Source: Glycomyces salinus (lineage in GTDB: Bacteria > Actinomycetota > Actinomycetes > Mycobacteriales > Micromonosporaceae). Taken from it: 41,471 nt of DNA. A program made the translations under genes and the position numbers. The notes below the pieces were generated by a model. That model saw only the letters and a program-made list of their open reading frames with translations. It made no database searches and had not been told where the DNA came from. Positions 31,501 through 40,202 of the stretch are shown here, in pieces. The stretch covers positions 1 to 41,471 of the forward strand of contig NZ_JAELXW010000067.1 in NCBI RefSeq assembly GCF_016428645.1, written 5' to 3'. How positions within the stretch are numbered: position 1 is the stretch's first letter; the number at the start of each line of letters is the position of its first letter.

Positions 31501-32049
31501 TTGGGCGAGGCGACTGAGGCGGTCGTGCTGCTCGGCGAGGACGGAACGCCGATCGGACACGAGCGCAAGGACACGGTGCACGGGCCGGACACCCCGCTTC
31601 ACCTGGCGTTCTCCTGCTACGGTTTCGACGCCGAGGGGCGAGTGCTGGCGACCCGGCGGTCGATCGCCAAGCGGGCCTTTCCGGGGGTATGGACCAACAC
31701 CTGCTGCGGCCATCCCGGTCCCGGCGAGTTCATGGAGTCGGCCGTGGCCAGGCGCCTGCGCTCCGAGTTGGGCGTCGCGCCCCGGGACCTGGTGTGCGCG
31801 CTGCCGACGTTCCGCTACCGGGCCGAGTCGGGCGGGGTGGTCGAGAACGAGATCTGCCCGGTCTACCTGTGCCGCATCGACGGCGACCCCGCGCCGGATC
31901 CCGCCGAGGCCGACCGCGTCGACTGGATCGCCTGGCCCGACTACGTCGCGTGGGCGGCCCGCTCCGGCTCCGACCTGTCGCCGTGGTCGCGGCTCCAAGT
32001 CGAGCAGCTGCGGCGCTGGGGCCTGGTCGAACGGTTCCTGGACGCTTGA
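31501..32049 (+). CDS. idi: Isopentenyl-diphosphate delta-isomerase, type I
   Basis: A 182-residue Nudix-fold enzyme that interconverts isopentenyl and dimethylallyl diphosphate for isoprenoid synthesis. The catalytic cysteine is Cys69 in WTNTCCGHPGPGE. The catalytic glutamate region is VVENEICPVYLC, with Glu115/Glu117. The metal ligands are in the HGPDTPLHLAFSCY stretch. The order matches type I Idi at normal length. I chose the TTG because family proteins begin just before this point and GGGGG lies 5-8 nt upstream. An in-frame ATG 57 nt upstream (31444) would add an atypical N-terminus. A possible -10 (TACCAT, 31467-31472) also lies downstream of that ATG. No other isoprenoid gene is nearby. 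Confidence 0.93.
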   Translation: MGEATEAVVLLGEDGTPIGHERKDTVHGPDTPLHLAFSCYGFDAEGRVLATRRSIAKRAFPGVWTNTCCGHPGPGEFMESAVARRLRSELGVAPRDLVCALPTFRYRAESGGVVENEICPVYLCRIDGDPAPDPAEADRVDWIAWPDYVAWAARSGSDLSPWSRLQVEQLRRWGLVERFLDA

Positions 32050-32050
32050 C

Positions 32051-32073
32051 GGGCGCCGCGGTCCGCGGCGCCC
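32051..32073. terminator. Bidirectional terminator between idi and the enoyl-CoA hydratase gene
   Basis: A perfect 10-bp stem (GGGCGCCGCG / CGCGGCGCCC) with a 3-nt loop lies between two convergent stop codons that are only 32 nt apart. It probably ends both transcripts. Confidence 0.8.
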
Positions 32074-32081
32074 GCACCCGG

Positions 32082-32846
32082 TCACTTCCCGGTGAACGAC
32101 GCCGGTCGCTTCTCCAGGAACGCCCGCATCCCCTCCTTCTGGTCGTCGGTAGCGAAGAGCGCGTGGAAGACCCGGCGCTCGTAGCGGACGCCGTCGGCCA
32201 GGCCCGTCTCCAGGGCGCGGTCGACGCAGTCCCGGGCGGCCTTGACCGCGACCGAGCCGTGGCCGGCGATCTGCTCGGCGACCTCGGTGGCCTCGGCGAG
32301 CAGGCGGTCGGCCGGAACGACCCGTGAGACCAGGCCGATCCGCTCGGCCTCGGCGGCGTCGACCGGCCTGCCGGTGAGGATCATGTCCATCGCCTTGGCC
32401 CTGCCCACCAGCCTGGTGAGCCGTTGCGTGCCCCCGATGCCGGGGATGACGCCGAGGGTTATCTCGGGCTGGGCGAACTTGGCGTTGTCGGCCGCGATGA
32501 CGAGGTCGCACATCATCGCCAGTTCGCAGCCGCCGCCGAGCGCGTACCCGGCGACCGCGGCGATCTTCGGGGTGCGCAGGGCCGCGAACGCCTCCCAACC
32601 GCCGAAGAAGTCCTCGGTCATCATGTCGGCGGCCGATTTCCCGACCATCTCGGCGATGTCGGCTCCGGCCGCGAAGGCCCGCTCCGAGCCGGTGATCACG
32701 AAGCAGCCGACGCCGGAGTCGCGGTCGAGCGGTTCCAGCGCCTCGACCAGCTCGGTCATCAGCTCGGTGTCGAGGGCGTTGAGGACCTCGGGCCGGTGCA
32801 GGCGCACCCGCACGACCCGTCCGGTGCGTTCGATCTTCAGTCGCAT
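32082..32846 (-). CDS. Enoyl-CoA hydratase/isomerase (crotonase) family protein
   Basis: A 254-residue crotonase-fold enzyme acting on acyl-CoA thioesters. [20 protein letters not shown] is the N-terminal core and [12 protein letters not shown] is the first oxyanion-hole strand. [20 protein letters not shown] carries the second oxyanion glycine and the first catalytic Glu. [20 protein letters not shown] carries the second catalytic Glu. Both Glu residues are present, so hydratase activity is plausible. The start has a GGAAGG-type site. It is the last gene of a three-gene operon behind the adenylation enzyme and membrane reductase, 14 nt after the reductase. That suggests it may act on the activated acyl product rather than in general beta-oxidation, which is an inference. 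Confidence 0.93.
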   Translation of the reverse strand: MRLKIERTGRVVRVRLHRPEVLNALDTELMTELVEALEPLDRDSGVGCFVITGSERAFAAGADIAEMVGKSAADMMTEDFFGGWEAFAALRTPKIAAVAGYALGGGCELAMMCDLVIAADNAKFAQPEITLGVIPGIGGTQRLTRLVGRAKAMDMILTGRPVDAAEAERIGLVSRVVPADRLLAEATEVAEQIAGHGSVAVKAARDCVDRALETGLADGVRYERRVFHALFATDDQKEGMRAFLEKRPASFTGK

Positions 32847-32860
32847 GACGTCTTCCTTCC

Positions 32861-34153
32861 TCAGGAGTCCCATATGGCGCCGTACGAGGGGATGCCCCTG
32901 CGCTCGAGGCCGTGGACGACCCGCCAGGTGAGTTTCTTGTTGGAGATGCAGATGACCGCCTCGGCGCCGAAGTCTCGGTAGGCGGCGTAGGCCAGGCCCA
33001 CCAGGTCGGGCCTGCCGTGCTCGGCGGTGTCCCAGATCCGGGCGTCGGGCTGGACGGCGAGGATCTCGTCGACCAGTTCGTCGCCGAACGTCTCCCGCGG
33101 AGCCCGGGTCGACCAGACCAGGAGCGCCGGCACCTCTTGCGCCAGCAAGTGGGGCAGGCACGGGCCGATGCCGCTGCCGGTGGCCACGTACACGACCTTG
33201 CGGAACAGGACCTCGATGTTGGCCACGCCGGCGGTGGTGATGCCCTTGACCCACACGTGATCGGGCATGTCGTCGATGAACCGGCCGGTCCAGTCGCCCG
33301 CGCGCGAGATCGTCAGCCGGAAACCCCGCTCGCCTGGCGCTGGGATGTTGGCGAACGAGTGCCACTCCAGCAGCGGGGAGCGGCTGATCGCGGTCGAGGA
33401 ACCGGCGAACGGCTTGCGGCCGTGCGTGAACCGGGCGATGGCCACGTGCGACGATGGCCGTTTGATGTCCACCGGCACCCGGCGCAGGCGAGTCCACGGC
33501 GCGGCGATCGCCACGGTGAGCACGCACAGGACCCAGAACTCCGGGGAGGCGAACGGCGAGACGCCGGTGTGTCCGATCTGGACGAGGGTCAGGGCCCACA
33601 GCAGGACCAGCGACAGCCAGCCGCCGAAGCGGTGGACCAGCTCGAACCTGTTGTGGTGTTTGGCCCGCAGCCTCGGCAGCGTCATCACCACGATGCAGAC
33701 GAACAGCGCCACGAGCGCGTACGCCAGCACGAGGACGTCGGTCGGCGCGCCCTGGGCGGTGGCCAGTCCGACGAACGCGCCGAACCACAGCGTCCCCGAA
33801 AGCGCTCCTCCGACGTGCAGGCCGCCGAAGTGGTACACCTTGGCCAGCGTCCAGCGCACGCGCAGCGGCCAGGTGACCGGCGCTGCCGTGGCCAGCCGGA
33901 ACAGCAGGTTGATCAGGCGCTGGCGGCGGATCAGGATCGCCAGGGCGAAGTTGACCAGCGCGGCGCGGGAGGCGAGCTCGGGGCTGACGCGATCGGGCAG
34001 CGCCAGCGCCAGGACCACCAGGTTCACCGCGATCACGGTCGCGGCCAGCCGGTTGTAGTGCATCAGCGCCGGATGCTTGAAGAGGCGCCGCGCCCGCGGG
34101 AGGAGGGGCGGGAGCGCGACGTCCTGGGTCGCGGTCTCTTTGAGGAGGCTCAT
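32861..34153 (-). CDS. Six-TM membrane reductase with FAD/NAD(P)-binding domain (TmpL-like C-terminal part)
   Basis: A 430-residue membrane flavoprotein. About six transmembrane helices fill residues 35-220 ([70 protein letters not shown]). Histidines in [12 protein letters not shown] and [12 protein letters not shown] could be haem ligands, as in ferric reductases. A cytosolic ferredoxin-reductase-like half follows: [14 protein letters not shown] for flavin and [18 protein letters not shown] (about 322-339) for NAD(P). The start lies in ATGA with the upstream adenylation gene, so translation is coupled. An A-domain plus six TM plus FAD/NAD module is the architecture of fungal TmpL; here it is split. 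The electron acceptor and whether haem is bound are unknown. Confidence 0.8.
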   Translation of the reverse strand: MSLLKETATQDVALPPLLPRARRLFKHPALMHYNRLAATVIAVNLVVLALALPDRVSPELASRAALVNFALAILIRRQRLINLLFRLATAAPVTWPLRVRWTLAKVYHFGGLHVGGALSGTLWFGAFVGLATAQGAPTDVLVLAYALVALFVCIVVMTLPRLRAKHHNRFELVHRFGGWLSLVLLWALTLVQIGHTGVSPFASPEFWVLCVLTVAIAAPWTRLRRVPVDIKRPSSHVAIARFTHGRKPFAGSSTAISRSPLLEWHSFANIPAPGERGFRLTISRAGDWTGRFIDDMPDHVWVKGITTAGVANIEVLFRKVVYVATGSGIGPCLPHLLAQEVPALLVWSTRAPRETFGDELVDEILAVQPDARIWDTAEHGRPDLVGLAYAAYRDFGAEAVICISNKKLTWRVVHGLERRGIPSYGAIWDS

Positions 34154-35775
34154 GCCGCCGCACCTCCTTCGGCGCGCGCGAGGCGGGCGAGCAGCGCTTT
34201 GTCGATCTTGCCGCGGCTGGTCAAGGGCAGGGCATCGATCGCGTGGACGGTGTCCGGCACGCAGTAGTACGGCAGGGCCGCGGCCACGGCGTCGCGGGCC
34301 CCGGCCGGGTCGACGGCGGCGGGTTCGACGAACGACACCAGCGTGCGGTCGTCCAGTTTGACCGTGGCCGCCCGGGCGCAGCCGGGCACGCCCTCCAGGA
34401 CGGCGGACACCGAGTCCAGTTCGACTCGGAATCCGCGGATCTTGACCTGGTCGTCGGTGCGTCCGAGGTGCTCCAGTTCACCGTCGTCGGTCCAGCGGCC
34501 CAGGTCGCGGGTGCGGAACATCATCCGGCCGCCGCCCAGGAACGGATCGGGCGCGTACCGTTCAGCGTTGAGCCCGGGGTCGGCCAGGTATCCGGCCGAG
34601 ACGCAGTCGCCGCCGGCCCACATCTCGCCGACCTCGCCGATCGGGAGCGGTTCGCGCCGCTCGTCGAGGATGTAGACGGTGTTGTTGGGCGTGGGCCTGC
34701 CGATGGTGAGGCGCTCGTTGCCGGGGCGGTGCCGCTGCATCGTGTTCACGATGGTGGTCTCGGTCGGGCCGCACCCGTTGTAGAAGGTGCTGCGCTCCGC
34801 CCACCGGTCGGCCAGCGCGCGGGGACAGGGCTCGCCTGCGACGGCGACGGTCCGGACCGGTCCGCACGCGGCGGGGTCGATCCGGGACAGGATCGTCGGG
34901 GTCGCTATCAGGACCTCGGCCCTGCGGGCGGTCGCTTCGATGTCGTCGCCGCGGATGAGGAGCGTGCCGCCGTGGGTGAGGCAGCCGAGGATCTCCCAAG
35001 CGGCCATGTCGAAGGCGATGTTGAGGATCTGGGCGACGGTGGTCCCGGGCCGGATGCCGAGGTCACCGGGCCGGGTGAACAGCAGGTTCGCCACGTTGCC
35101 GTGGGTGACCTCGACGCCGTTGGGCTTCCCGGTGGTGCCCGAGGTGAACAGGACGTAGCAGGCCCGCTCGGGCGCGGAGTGGACGCGGGGGGCCGGGGGG
35201 TCGGTCCGGTCGGCCATGGCCGCGTCGATGTCGATGGCGGTGTGGCCCGCAGGGAGGTCCACGGGCGCGCCGGACTCGGTGAGGACGACCTCGACCGCGG
35301 CGGTCCGCAGGATATGCCGGAGTGCCGGGGTCCGGACCATCCTGGCGTCCTGCGGCACGTAGGCGGCGCCGGCCTTGAGGATCGCCAGGATGCCGACGAC
35401 CATCGGGATGCCGCGGCGGACGACGAGCGCGACGCGGTCGCCCGGGCGGACGCCGTGCCGGGCGAGGCGGGCGGTCAGGCGGGCCGCGTGGCGTTCGAGT
35501 TCGCCGTAGGTGATGCGGCGTCCTTCGTGCTCGGCGGCGATCGCGGCGGGCGTCGCGGCGGCGTGCCGCTCGATCGCTTCGTGGATCGACAGCCGGGGGA
35601 CCGCGCGGGTCGGGCCCCAGCCGAACCGGCGGAACCGGTCCGTGTCGCCGTCCGGTGCGGGAGGCAGGACCGAGAGGCCGGGTCTCGGCCCGGGTCTGGC
35701 GATGAGGCGTGTTCCGTTCGACCCTCGGTCCTCTATGTGTTCTATTCGTCGCTTGGGGTAGTCGATTTCAGGCAT
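34150..35775 (-). CDS. Stand-alone adenylation enzyme (NRPS A-domain-like, AMP-forming)
   Basis: A 541-residue ANL-superfamily enzyme that activates a carboxylate with ATP. The A3 motif is [20 protein letters not shown] (about 207-226). A4 is [20 protein letters not shown]5 is [12 protein letters not shown]7 is [11 protein letters not shown]8 is [20 protein letters not shown]10 is [13 protein letters not shown] with the catalytic lysine. The Asp in FDMAAWE is the residue that usually holds the alpha-amino group, so an amino acid substrate is plausible. No carrier protein, condensation or thioesterase domain follows; the protein ends after A10. It has an atypical N-terminal extension of about 55 residues ([18 protein letters not shown]). 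GAGG lies about 8 nt before the ATG. First enzyme gene of the operon with the membrane reductase and crotonase. Confidence 0.92.
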   Translation of the reverse strand: MPEIDYPKRRIEHIEDRGSNGTRLIARPGPRPGLSVLPPAPDGDTDRFRRFGWGPTRAVPRLSIHEAIERHAAATPAAIAAEHEGRRITYGELERHAARLTARLARHGVRPGDRVALVVRRGIPMVVGILAILKAGAAYVPQDARMVRTPALRHILRTAAVEVVLTESGAPVDLPAGHTAIDIDAAMADRTDPPAPRVHSAPERACYVLFTSGTTGKPNGVEVTHGNVANLLFTRPGDLGIRPGTTVAQILNIAFDMAAWEILGCLTHGGTLLIRGDDIEATARRAEVLIATPTILSRIDPAACGPVRTVAVAGEPCPRALADRWAERSTFYNGCGPTETTIVNTMQRHRPGNERLTIGRPTPNNTVYILDERREPLPIGEVGEMWAGGDCVSAGYLADPGLNAERYAPDPFLGGGRMMFRTRDLGRWTDDGELEHLGRTDDQVKIRGFRVELDSVSAVLEGVPGCARAATVKLDDRTLVSFVEPAAVDPAGARDAVAAALPYYCVPDTVHAIDALPLTSRGKIDKALLARLARAEGGAAA

Positions 35776-35867
35776 GGTTGTACCTCGGTTTCGTTGTCGG
35801 TGATCGGGCCTCGGCCCGATGGCGATCCGGGCCCGAATGCCGCCGGGAATGAGCGACCCGGGCCCGT

Positions 35868-36089
35868 TCATAAGTACATTGCGGATAGAGTGATTTCGTC
35901 GGCGACACCGAATTGCTTCACGGCACACTGATCCATTCCGGTGACCATTCGGCTCGGATAGATTTTGGGCAGCGCGATATCAGGAAATGGCCGTGACCTC
36001 TCCGACCCGGGGGGCGGGCGTGTGTTCACCGAGAGGCTGTAATGCTTTGGACCAGCGGTAACGATGCGATTCGACTGCGCATTCGACAT
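35868..36089 (-). CDS. Possible small leader-encoded peptide
   Basis: A 73-codon ORF inside the leader of the adenylation operon, after its promoter. I do not recognise the product. It starts MSNAQSNRIVTAGPKH, has a Pro/Arg-rich middle (TRPPPGSERSRPF) and ends MDQCAVKQFGVADEITLSAM plus YL. An internal ATG would give a 26-residue peptide starting MVTGMDQC. No Shine-Dalgarno precedes either start. Third-position GC is only about 60 percent, unlike neighbouring genes. That argues for non-coding leader or foreign DNA. It could be a short regulatory or precursor peptide, but support is weak. Confidence 0.2.
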   Translation of the reverse strand: MSNAQSNRIVTAGPKHYSLSVNTRPPPGSERSRPFPDIALPKIYPSRMVTGMDQCAVKQFGVADEITLSAMYL

Positions 36090-36160
36090 CGAAGGAACCC
36101 GTTGTCGCAGGTCCGATAATGCGGTCTTCCAACTCCTTTCAAGTCTGATATCCGCAATTG

Positions 36161-36174
36161 TGGAAGCGCTAACA
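36161..36174 (-). promoter_or_regulatory. LacI-family-type operator at the adenylation operon transcription start
   Basis: TGGAAGCGCTAACA on the plus strand has the AGCGCT core typical of LacI/GalR-family operators. It matches the CebR box TGGGAGCGCTCCCA at 11 of 14 positions and also resembles half sites of TGTTAGCGCTAACA. It lies at the predicted transcription start, a classic repressor position. The responsible regulator is not in this window. Confidence 0.55.
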
Positions 36175-36181
36175 ATATGAA

Positions 36182-36210
36182 AGTATAAACACGTGAAGAT
36201 ATCAAGTCAA
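36182..36210 (-). promoter_or_regulatory. Strong sigma-70-type promoter of the adenylation operon
   Basis: On the minus strand: TTGACT (36210-36205), a 17-bp spacer and TATACT (36187-36182), five of six matches in each box at ideal spacing. Transcription would start near 36175. This is the best vegetative (HrdB-type) promoter seen in the window and lies about 400 nt before the adenylation gene. Confidence 0.8.
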
Positions 36211-36305
36211 TGCCCTCACTTGCCGAAAAGGCTTAAGGAACTCTTACAGAAGCGCACCCGAGGCATCGAATCCGAATGGCCCACCGCGCGGATCCGCGGG
36301 CGCGT

Positions 36306-39113
36306 TCAGGTCCGCTCTCCGGCAAGCAGTTCCGCGAGGTGGAGCGTCGGGACCCGCTCCAGGTCGTCGAGCTGGACCCGGCACGACATGCCGTCGGCGA
36401 GCACGACCGCGTCCGGATTGGACCTGACCGCGGGCAGCAGGTGCGTCTCGGCGACCGCCGATGAGACCTCGTAGTGGCCCTCCTCCATACCGAAGTTGCC
36501 GGCCAGCCCGCAGCAGCCGGGCACCTCCACGACGCGCGCTCCGGCCCGCTCCAGCAGCGCCCGGTCGGTCCCCCACCCGAACACCGCCCGCTGGTGGCAG
36601 TGCGGCTGGGCGACCACCTCGGTCCCGGTCAGGTCCGGCAGCGGCAGCTCCAGGCGGTCGATCACCTCGGCGAGGCTGAGCAGGTTCTCTGCGACCGTCC
36701 GCGCCTCGGGCGCGTCGGTCAGCTCCAGCGCGTCGCTGCGGAGCGAGGCCAGGCAGGACGGTTCGAGGCCGACCACCGGCACTCCCGATTCGACGTAGGG
36801 GGCCAGGGTCCGCACGGCCCGCTCCACCCTCGCCCGGGCCTGGTCCAGTTGGCCGGTGGTGATCCAGGTGAGCCCGCAGCATGCGTCCTCGGCGATGACG
36901 CGCACCGAGAGCCCCCGGGACTCCAGGTAGCGGACGGCCGCGAGCCCCGAGCCGGGAAGGAAGCGGTCGGTGAAAGTGTCGGCCCACACCCACACGTCCG
37001 GGCGCGCCGAGGCGTCGGCGGTGGCGGCGGTCCGCCGCAGCGTCCGGCGGGCGATCTCGGGGATCGAGCGGCGCCGGTCGATGCCCGCGATCCGCTTGGC
37101 CAGACGGGCGATCGGCCGCAACCGCAGCGAGGCATTGGCCACTGCCGCCAACGGCGCGCCCAGCCGCACCCACTGCGGCAGCCGCCCGAGCGCCAGGTGG
37201 CTGCGCGGCCGGCGCTCGACGGCGTCGGGGCCGTCGTAGCGCTGGTAGAGGGCCTCGGACTTGTACGTGGCCATGTCGACCCCGGTGGGGCAGTCGGTGG
37301 CGCAGCCCTTGCACGACAGGCACAGGTCGAGCGCCTCGCCGACGGCCGGGTCGCCCAGGCCGTGCAGCAGCTCGCCGTCGAGGGCCTCCTGGAGGACCCG
37401 GGCCCGGCCGCGGGTGGTGTCCTTCTCCTCGCGGGTCGCCAGGTACGAGGGGCACATGACGCCGCCGGGCCGCGGCGCGACGCACTTGCCGACGCCGGTG
37501 CAGCGGTGGGCGGCCGCGGCGAGGTCGCCGTCGTCGTGGACGAGCCGCAGCCCGGTCCGCGCGGGCGGCGCGGCCGGGCGCACCGGCCGCAGGTCGTCGG
37601 TGATCGCGGCGGGGTCGACGATGTTGCCGGGGTTCATCAGGCCCTCGGGGTCGCCGAGCCGCTTGACGGCGCGGAACAGGTCGATGGAGGCCGGGTCGTA
37701 CATGCGGTCAAGCAGTTCCGAGCGCGACCGGCCGTCGCCGTGCTCGCCCGAGAGCGACCCGCCGTAGTCGGCGAGCCTGTCGGCGCAGGCGGTCATGAAC
37801 TCCCGGAAGCCCTGCGCGCTCGCGGAGTCGCCGGCGGCGAACGGGAAGTCGATGCGGCAGTGGACGCACCCGTCTCCGAAGTGGCCGTACGGGACCCCGT
37901 GGAGGCCGTGGTCAGCCAGGAGGGACTCGAAGTCGCGCAGCCACGCGCCGAGGTGCTCGGGCGGCACGGCGGCGTCCTCCCAGCCGGAGTAGGCCGGGGT
38001 CGGCAGGGAGCGGCTGGCCAGTCCGGCGCCGTCCTCGCGGATGCGCCACAGCGCGGTCGCCTCGCCCGCGTCGGCCACCGTCCGGGAGTCGGTCGCGCCG
38101 GAGGCGGCGATCAGGGCCGGGACCAGGTCCCCGGCGTCGGCCCCGGCGAACTCGACCAGGAGCCAGCCGCCGCCGCGCGGCAGGGCGGGGACGGCGCGGC
38201 GCTCGCGCACCAGGTCGACGATCCGCGAGTCGAGCCCCTCGCAGGCGATCAGCCGGCCGGCGGCGGCGGCCAGAAGCGCAGGGACCGCGTCGGCGGCTTC
38301 GGACATGGTCGGGTACCCGAGCGCCAGCAGCCGCCGATCGGGCTCGTCGGGCACCAGGTCCACCGTCGCTTCGAGCACGGTGGCCAGGGTGCCTTCGCTG
38401 CCGACCAGGAACCGGTCGACGCGGCGGCCGTTCTCGGGCAGCAGGTGCTCGAGGCTGTAGCCGCTGACCTGGCGTCCGAACCGCCCGAACGCGGTGCGCA
38501 GATGCTCCAGGTTCCGGTCGGCCAGGGCGGCGAGGCCCACGGCGGTCGGGTCGTCGGCCCCGGCGCCCGAGGAGCCGTAGGTCGCCTGCCGGCCGGTCCC
38601 CCACACGACGGTGAGCCCCTCGACGTTGTCGGCGGTGCGCCCGTAGCCGAGCGCCCTTGAGCCGCAAGCGTTGTTGCCGATCATCCCGCCGATGGTGCAA
38701 CGGGTGTGGGTGGACGGGTCCGGGCCGAACCGGAGCCCGTGGGCGGCCGCGGCCCGTTGCAGGTCGGCGTGGACGACGCCGGGTTCGACGACCGCCGTCC
38801 GCGACTCGGGGTCGACGCCGAGGATCCGGTCGAGGCCGCGCGTGTCGATCACGATGCCGGGGCCGACCGCGTTGCCCGCGATGGAGGTCCCGGCCCCGCG
38901 CATGGTCACCGGGACGCCGAGCTCCCGGGAGGTCTCGTGCGCGGCCAGCACCTCCTCGCGGTGCCGGGCCCGGACGACCACCTGGGGCACCACCCGGTAC
39001 AGGCTCGCGTCGGACGAATAGAGGGCACGGCCCAGCGGGGAGGAGTCGACCGTCCCGATCCCCTTCGAGGAGAGGGCGGCGGTCAGGTCCGCGATCGCAG
39101 AGGACGTCGTCAC
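36306..39113 (-). CDS. FAD-linked dehydrogenase fused to Fe-S / CCG domains (D-lactate or D-2-hydroxyacid dehydrogenase type)
   Basis: A 935-residue oxidoreductase. The N-terminal FAD_binding_4 domain (VPVTMRGAGTSIAGNAVGPG, PSTHTRCTIGGMIGNNACGS) is followed by an FAD-oxidase C domain (GVPYGHFGDGCVHCRIDFPF, GSLSGEHGDGRSRSELLDRM). From about residue 538 there is a two-cluster ferredoxin region: CTGVGKC...CPSY and LCLSCKGCATDCPTGVDMA. Two CCG-type cysteine motifs follow (DACCGLTWITTGQ, GCCGLAGNFGMEEGHYEVS). This fusion oxidises D-lactate, D-2-hydroxyglutarate or a similar D-2-hydroxyacid and passes electrons to the respiratory chain. The start is GTG with GGAAGGGAG upstream. All cofactor motifs look intact. 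The exact substrate cannot be told from sequence alone. Confidence 0.93.
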   Translation of the reverse strand: MTTSSAIADLTAALSSKGIGTVDSSPLGRALYSSDASLYRVVPQVVVRARHREEVLAAHETSRELGVPVTMRGAGTSIAGNAVGPGIVIDTRGLDRILGVDPESRTAVVEPGVVHADLQRAAAAHGLRFGPDPSTHTRCTIGGMIGNNACGSRALGYGRTADNVEGLTVVWGTGRQATYGSSGAGADDPTAVGLAALADRNLEHLRTAFGRFGRQVSGYSLEHLLPENGRRVDRFLVGSEGTLATVLEATVDLVPDEPDRRLLALGYPTMSEAADAVPALLAAAAGRLIACEGLDSRIVDLVRERRAVPALPRGGGWLLVEFAGADAGDLVPALIAASGATDSRTVADAGEATALWRIREDGAGLASRSLPTPAYSGWEDAAVPPEHLGAWLRDFESLLADHGLHGVPYGHFGDGCVHCRIDFPFAAGDSASAQGFREFMTACADRLADYGGSLSGEHGDGRSRSELLDRMYDPASIDLFRAVKRLGDPEGLMNPGNIVDPAAITDDLRPVRPAAPPARTGLRLVHDDGDLAAAAHRCTGVGKCVAPRPGGVMCPSYLATREEKDTTRGRARVLQEALDGELLHGLGDPAVGEALDLCLSCKGCATDCPTGVDMATYKSEALYQRYDGPDAVERRPRSHLALGRLPQWVRLGAPLAAVANASLRLRPIARLAKRIAGIDRRRSIPEIARRTLRRTAATADASARPDVWVWADTFTDRFLPGSGLAAVRYLESRGLSVRVIAEDACCGLTWITTGQLDQARARVERAVRTLAPYVESGVPVVGLEPSCLASLRSDALELTDAPEARTVAENLLSLAEVIDRLELPLPDLTGTEVVAQPHCHQRAVFGWGTDRALLERAGARVVEVPGCCGLAGNFGMEEGHYEVSSAVAETHLLPAVRSNPDAVVLADGMSCRVQLDDLERVPTLHLAELLAGERT

Positions 39114-39167
39114 AGTGCGCTCCCTTCCGTTCGTGGTGGACGATACGGCCTCAGAGCTCGAAGTACC

Positions 39168-39193
39168 CCTCGGGATTCACGCTCAGCCCGAGG
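39168..39193 (-). terminator. Possible terminator at the end of the MerR-HEAT gene
   Basis: A 7-bp stem (CCTCGGG / CCCGAGG) with a 12-nt loop overlaps the MerR-HEAT stop codon, before the FAD/Fe-S gene on the same strand. Its position is odd, because it begins inside the coding end, so confidence is low. Confidence 0.35.
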
Positions 39194-40202
39194 CCCGGTC
39201 CCGATCTTCGATGATTCCGGCCAAGGCCGCGGCGGTGCGGGCCACGGTCCGGTCCGCATCGCCGGTCAGTCCTTTCAGGGCCTCCAGCGCGGCCGCGCTC
39301 GGCAGTTCGGCGAGCGCCTGGACCAGGCGCAGGCGCACCGCGGGATCGCCGTCGGGCGCGGCGAGCCGGTCGGCCAGGGCGGCGGTGATCCCCTCGGCCC
39401 GTTCGGGGTCGCGCGCCAGGGCCCCCAGGACCTCGGCGGCCTCGACGTCGTTGGCTCCCTCGATCACCATGCCCACCAGGGTAGGCACGGCCTCGGCCAG
39501 GCCGCGCGAGCCCAGTTCGAGCGCGGTGCGCCCTCGGACGGTCGGGTCGGGGTCATCGAGGGCTTCGGCGAGCGCCGCGGTCGCCTCGTCGCCGGGGATC
39601 TCGGCCAGCGCCACCACCGCGCGTCGCCGCACTTCGGCGTCCTCGGAGTCCAGGCCGCGCGCCAGGCTCGCGGCCACGTCGCGGTCGGCGCGGGCGAGCG
39701 CCCACCGCAGGGCCCCGGCGACGTTCAGGTCCGATTCGGACAGGACAGCCTCGGCCAGAAGTTCGGCGGGCACCTGCGCGTCGGCCGCGGGGGCCAGGAC
39801 CGCCTGCTGCCGCCTGGAGGCGCTCGGCGATCCCAGCCCGCGCAGGAGTTCGACGATGCGCAGGACGTCCTCCCAGCCGGACGGCTCCGATGCGTCGACC
39901 GCGCGGAGCCGTCCCAGCAGCTCCCGTTCCCGGCTCAGCCGCCGCTCGGTCTCCCGGATGAGGTCGCCGACGAGCGCGGCGGGCGTGAACTCGGGGTCTT
40001 CGAGGACGCGCCCGATCTGCCGCAGCGACAGGCCGAGGGTACGCAGGCTCTCGACGTGGAAGATCCTGCGGATGTCCTCGGCGGTGTACTCGCGGTAGCC
40101 GCCGGCGGTGCGGCCGGTCGGCCGCACCAGGCCGAGGGCGTCGTAGTGCCGGAGCATCCTGGTGCTGACGCCCGAGCGGCGCGCGACCTCACCGATCAGC
40201 AT
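39183..40202 (-). CDS. MerR-family regulator fused to HEAT repeats
   Basis: A 339-residue protein. The N-terminal MerR domain is LIGEVARRSGVSTRMLRHYD, ALGLVRPTGRTAGGYREYTA, then IFHVESLRTLGLSLRQIGRVL and a long dimerisation helix ending about residue 110. In place of a metal- or drug-binding domain, the C-terminal 200 residues are HEAT/PBS-lyase-type repeats (DSEDAEVRRRAVVALAEIPG, DDPDPTVRGRTALELGSRGL, AEVLGALARDPERAEGITAA). These are protein-binding surfaces and suggest control by a partner protein. Its start overlaps the end of the upstream HEAT gene by 14 nt, so the two are translated together. The MerR-type promoter upstream of that gene suggests autoregulation. Confidence 0.9.
   Translation of the reverse strand: MLIGEVARRSGVSTRMLRHYDALGLVRPTGRTAGGYREYTAEDIRRIFHVESLRTLGLSLRQIGRVLEDPEFTPAALVGDLIRETERRLSRERELLGRLRAVDASEPSGWEDVLRIVELLRGLGSPSASRRQQAVLAPAADAQVPAELLAEAVLSESDLNVAGALRWALARADRDVAASLARGLDSEDAEVRRRAVVALAEIPGDEATAALAEALDDPDPTVRGRTALELGSRGLAEAVPTLVGMVIEGANDVEAAEVLGALARDPERAEGITAALADRLAAPDGDPAVRLRLVQALAELPSAAALEALKGLTGDADRTVARTAAALAGIIEDRDRASG

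Larger units (their letters stand above)
35776..36305. other. 530-bp AT-rich leader and promoter region of the adenylation operon
   Basis: This is the longest non-coding stretch and clearly poorer in G+C than its surroundings. It holds, on the minus strand, a near-consensus promoter and a LacI-type operator, then a leader of about 400 nt. The leader contains AAAGGAG (36139-36133) with no well-placed start, a possible 73-codon ORF, and GC-rich inverted repeats (CGGGCCTCGGCCCG around 35809-35822) shortly before the adenylation gene. The far end also follows the FAD/Fe-S gene stop, where CGCGGATCCGCG is a short palindrome but not a clear terminator. Confidence 0.6.

Noticed and set aside
32847-34163. 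An N-terminal extension of the enoyl-CoA hydratase frame
   Set aside because: The extension is an Arg-rich out-of-frame reading of the membrane reductase gene; the crotonase starts at the ATG at 32846 with its own ribosome site.
35987-36139. A second short frame in the leader beginning TTG right after AAAGGAG
   Set aside because: The TTG touches the ribosome-binding site with no spacing, no other start exists in that frame, and codon use does not look coding.
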